From Nitzschia sp. pyKryTriq1 (Eukaryota; Bacillariophyta; Bacillariophyceae; Bacillariales; Bacillariaceae): a DNA stretch of 64,000 nt. Below, piece by piece: positions 62,363-64,000 of the stretch. The notes below the pieces were generated by a model. That model searched no databases. It was not told the DNA's origin and worked only from the letters and a program-made list of their open reading frames with translations. Location: the NCBI GenBank assembly GCA_956465555.1, contig OY101120.1, positions 1,792,001 through 1,856,000 on the forward strand, in the 5' to 3' direction. The position numbers were made by a program, and so were the translations under genes. How positions within the stretch are numbered: position 1 is the first letter of the stretch; each line of letters begins with the position of its first letter.

Positions 62363-64000
62363 ATGTCTGAAGCATCCGAAGACATTCCGCCACCTATTAT
62401 GGAAGAGGACCCCATTCTGGCGGTCGATGTGCAAGAGATGGAATCTTCGGCATTTCTCACCGTGTACACTCTTGCGGCGTACGGATTCGTTTTGGTCGCG
62501 ATCATTGGAGGTGCCGCCTATTACTTTCTCGGTGACAAGCTCTTCAAGAAGGAAAAGAAAAAGGCCGCAGTAGAAGTAGATGATATTGCCTCCTCGAACA
62601 CGGTTGGCCTCCAAGACATTACGTACTTGGCGAGTGTGCTCAGCCCGACATCGACGCACCTCGACATCCTCATGGCGGTGGCCAGCACGCCCGAAAACAT
62701 TACGTATGGACTCAAGGCCTACCAGAGAAAGGAACAGGTACGAAAAGAGCGTATCCAAGAAGATTTGGAAGAGGCGAAAAAGAAAAATGCATCGGGCCCC
62801 AAGGCGACAGCACCGACTGACGCCATGTTTAGCCTCGATGATGAGGGGTGGGCCGATGACGATGACGACGATGAAAAGGCCAAGGCGGCCGCCAAAGCCG
62901 AGGAAGAAAAGCAAAAAGAGCGAGAACAGCTTCAGAAGGCAGTTGGAAAAGAAAAGGTCAAGCTCGAAGGACTTGACGAAGGTGTCATTGGCCAAAAGTG
63001 GGTAGAGAATGTTCTTGCAGGAAATGGTGTTTGGCCACCCAAGGATTTGGGATTCTTGAAAGGAAAAACATTCGATTACGAAGGAAAGAAGGTTTCTGCA
63101 TTGGATCACCCTGGATTGCGAAGAAATCTCTGCATGATTACCGGACGGTTGAACTCGGTCATGCTTAATTCTCACCAGGAACTCTGTAAGTCAACTTACT
63201 TGTTATCGTCGTCTACGTACCAGTGCGCAAGATCCGAACCGCTGTTCTCACCTTTCTCACCACTAAAATAATTCTGTCAACAGTGGAAGCCGCGTCGAAA
63301 CAATTGGTCGATCAGACATATTTCAAGGGGAGTATGGATTTTCGTGGCCGCTGCGCTTTGTTGTTGGAGGCCGCGCTTCGTACGGCTGTGGCATGCCGAA
63401 GCTACCCCCTTACAAAAACTATCGTCGAAACCGTGGCCATATTCAAAATTGGCACTCCTTCTACAGATAAGATTGAATGGTTCAATGGTGTTATGCAGAG
63501 ACAGTATCAGACATTGCCTCGCCTGAAAATTGAAAATACCTCCATCGAGTGCCCTGATGAAAAAGAAATGGCGACGAAAGATATCTTGGCGATCGGACTG
63601 GATATGACACGATTGCATGCGGAGGCCTTTACCCGCCAAAAGATTGCCATGTTTCAAAAGCAAGGAATTCCTCCTCAAGTGGCGTTGCAGACATATCGGG
63701 AAGGATGGTGGTTTATGGCCCGCGCCGAGCGATTGGACGGTGATGCGCCCGCATCTGCATTGGAGCTCAAGACTGATGGGATTTTGAAAGAATGCTCCAA
63801 GGAAGATTTGGAGAAGTTCGACAAGGCGCCCTTCGAGCAGAGACTGCTGACCGCCTGGCCCATGGTGATTCAAAACGTGGCGCAGAAGAGTGGAAGGGTC
63901 AAGATTCAATGCCAGGCCCCTCCCGTCCCTGGAAAGTACAGATTTACCGTGACCATCAAGTCTCAAGACTTTTTGGGTGCTGACCAAGATTTTTCGGTCG
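62363..64000 (+). CDS. Sec63-like ER membrane protein, partial (runs off the window)
   Basis: Exon 1 is 62363-63185 and exon 2 runs from 63284 past the window end; the 98-bp phase-1 intron (GTAAGT to CAACAG) joins HQEL to LEAASKQL. At least 513 residues are visible. One membrane helix lies at about 32-55 (TLAAYGFVLVAIIGGAAYYF). A charged helical linker with an Asp run (DDEGWADDDDDDEK) follows. From about residue 270 the helical bundle (SMDFRGRCALLLEAALRTAV, GIPPQVALQTYREGWWFMAR) and the last visible strands (VPGKYRFTVTIKSQDFLGAD) resemble the C-terminal Sec63/Brl fold, which binds the translocon. No J domain is visible in the N terminus, so it is a relative rather than canonical Sec63. The assignment is moderate. 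Confidence 0.6.
63186..63283 (+). other. intron of the Sec63-like gene
   Basis: GTAAGT to TCAACAG, 98 bp, phase 1. Confidence 0.8.

Noticed and set aside
1-64000. CRISPR arrays, operons, prophage, riboswitches, rRNA
   Set aside because: No regularly spaced repeats, no prokaryotic gene packing or Shine-Dalgarno pattern, and no rRNA-like sequence; spliced genes and organelle presequences show a eukaryotic nuclear window.

Overview
The window looks like nuclear DNA of a diatom, probably a pennate one. The reasons are short GT-AG introns (about 63-210 bp) in otherwise dense genes, plastid presequences of the signal-peptide-plus-transit type with an aromatic residue just after the cleavage site, two DUF6824 proteins (a family expanded in diatoms), a large share of proteins without close models, and scraps of Copia-type LTR elements. 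The organism assignment is inference. Exon joins were worked out by hand from splice sites and reading-frame phase.

0-12 kb: a broken DUF6691/YedE-like fragment, a doubtful small gene, a PPR protein, a DUF6824 protein, a thylakoid-lumen FKBP and a 1,432-residue acidic/basic membrane protein. 12-23 kb: a kinesin-light-chain-like TPR protein, a leucine-rich-repeat protein, a second lumenal FKBP, a small secreted Cys-rich protein and an HRD1-like RING-H2 ubiquitin ligase. 23-29 kb is the accessory zone: a tRNA-like sequence, a 1.2-kb inverted-repeat transposon flanked by TTAA with a zinc-knuckle gene inside, a pair of 40-nt hairpin repeats, a SelD-type FAD/NAD oxidoreductase, and a short LTR element fossil.

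29-43 kb: an unknown protein, a 2-oxoglutarate oxygenase, a four-part ubiquitin theme completed by UBE2J-type E2 (three exons) and a giant UBR-type N-recognin, with a Copia fossil between them and a 220-bp foldback repeat after them. 43-54 kb: cytosolic seryl-tRNA synthetase, a second DUF6824 protein, a multi-pass membrane protein, a tandem pair of TMEM65-ACT fusion proteins, and a secreted Cys-motif protein. 54-64 kb: a MerT-like/HMA membrane protein, plastid TypA/BipA GTPase with an 11-nt microexon, a secreted GLTP-fold protein, cytosolic glutamyl-tRNA synthetase and the start of a Sec63-like membrane protein cut by the window end.

Functional threads: ER protein quality control and ubiquitin (HRD1-like E3, UBE2J E2, UBR E3, Sec63-like), translation (SerRS, GluRS, TypA) and plastid biogenesis (two FKBPs, TypA). 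Nothing suggests operons; genes lie on both strands, often divergent or convergent. Intergenic DNA is unusually rich in GTAC- and CTAG-centred palindromic words. The most unusual items are the TMEM65-ACT tandem pair, the typA microexon, the TTAA-flanked transposon and the foldback repeat.
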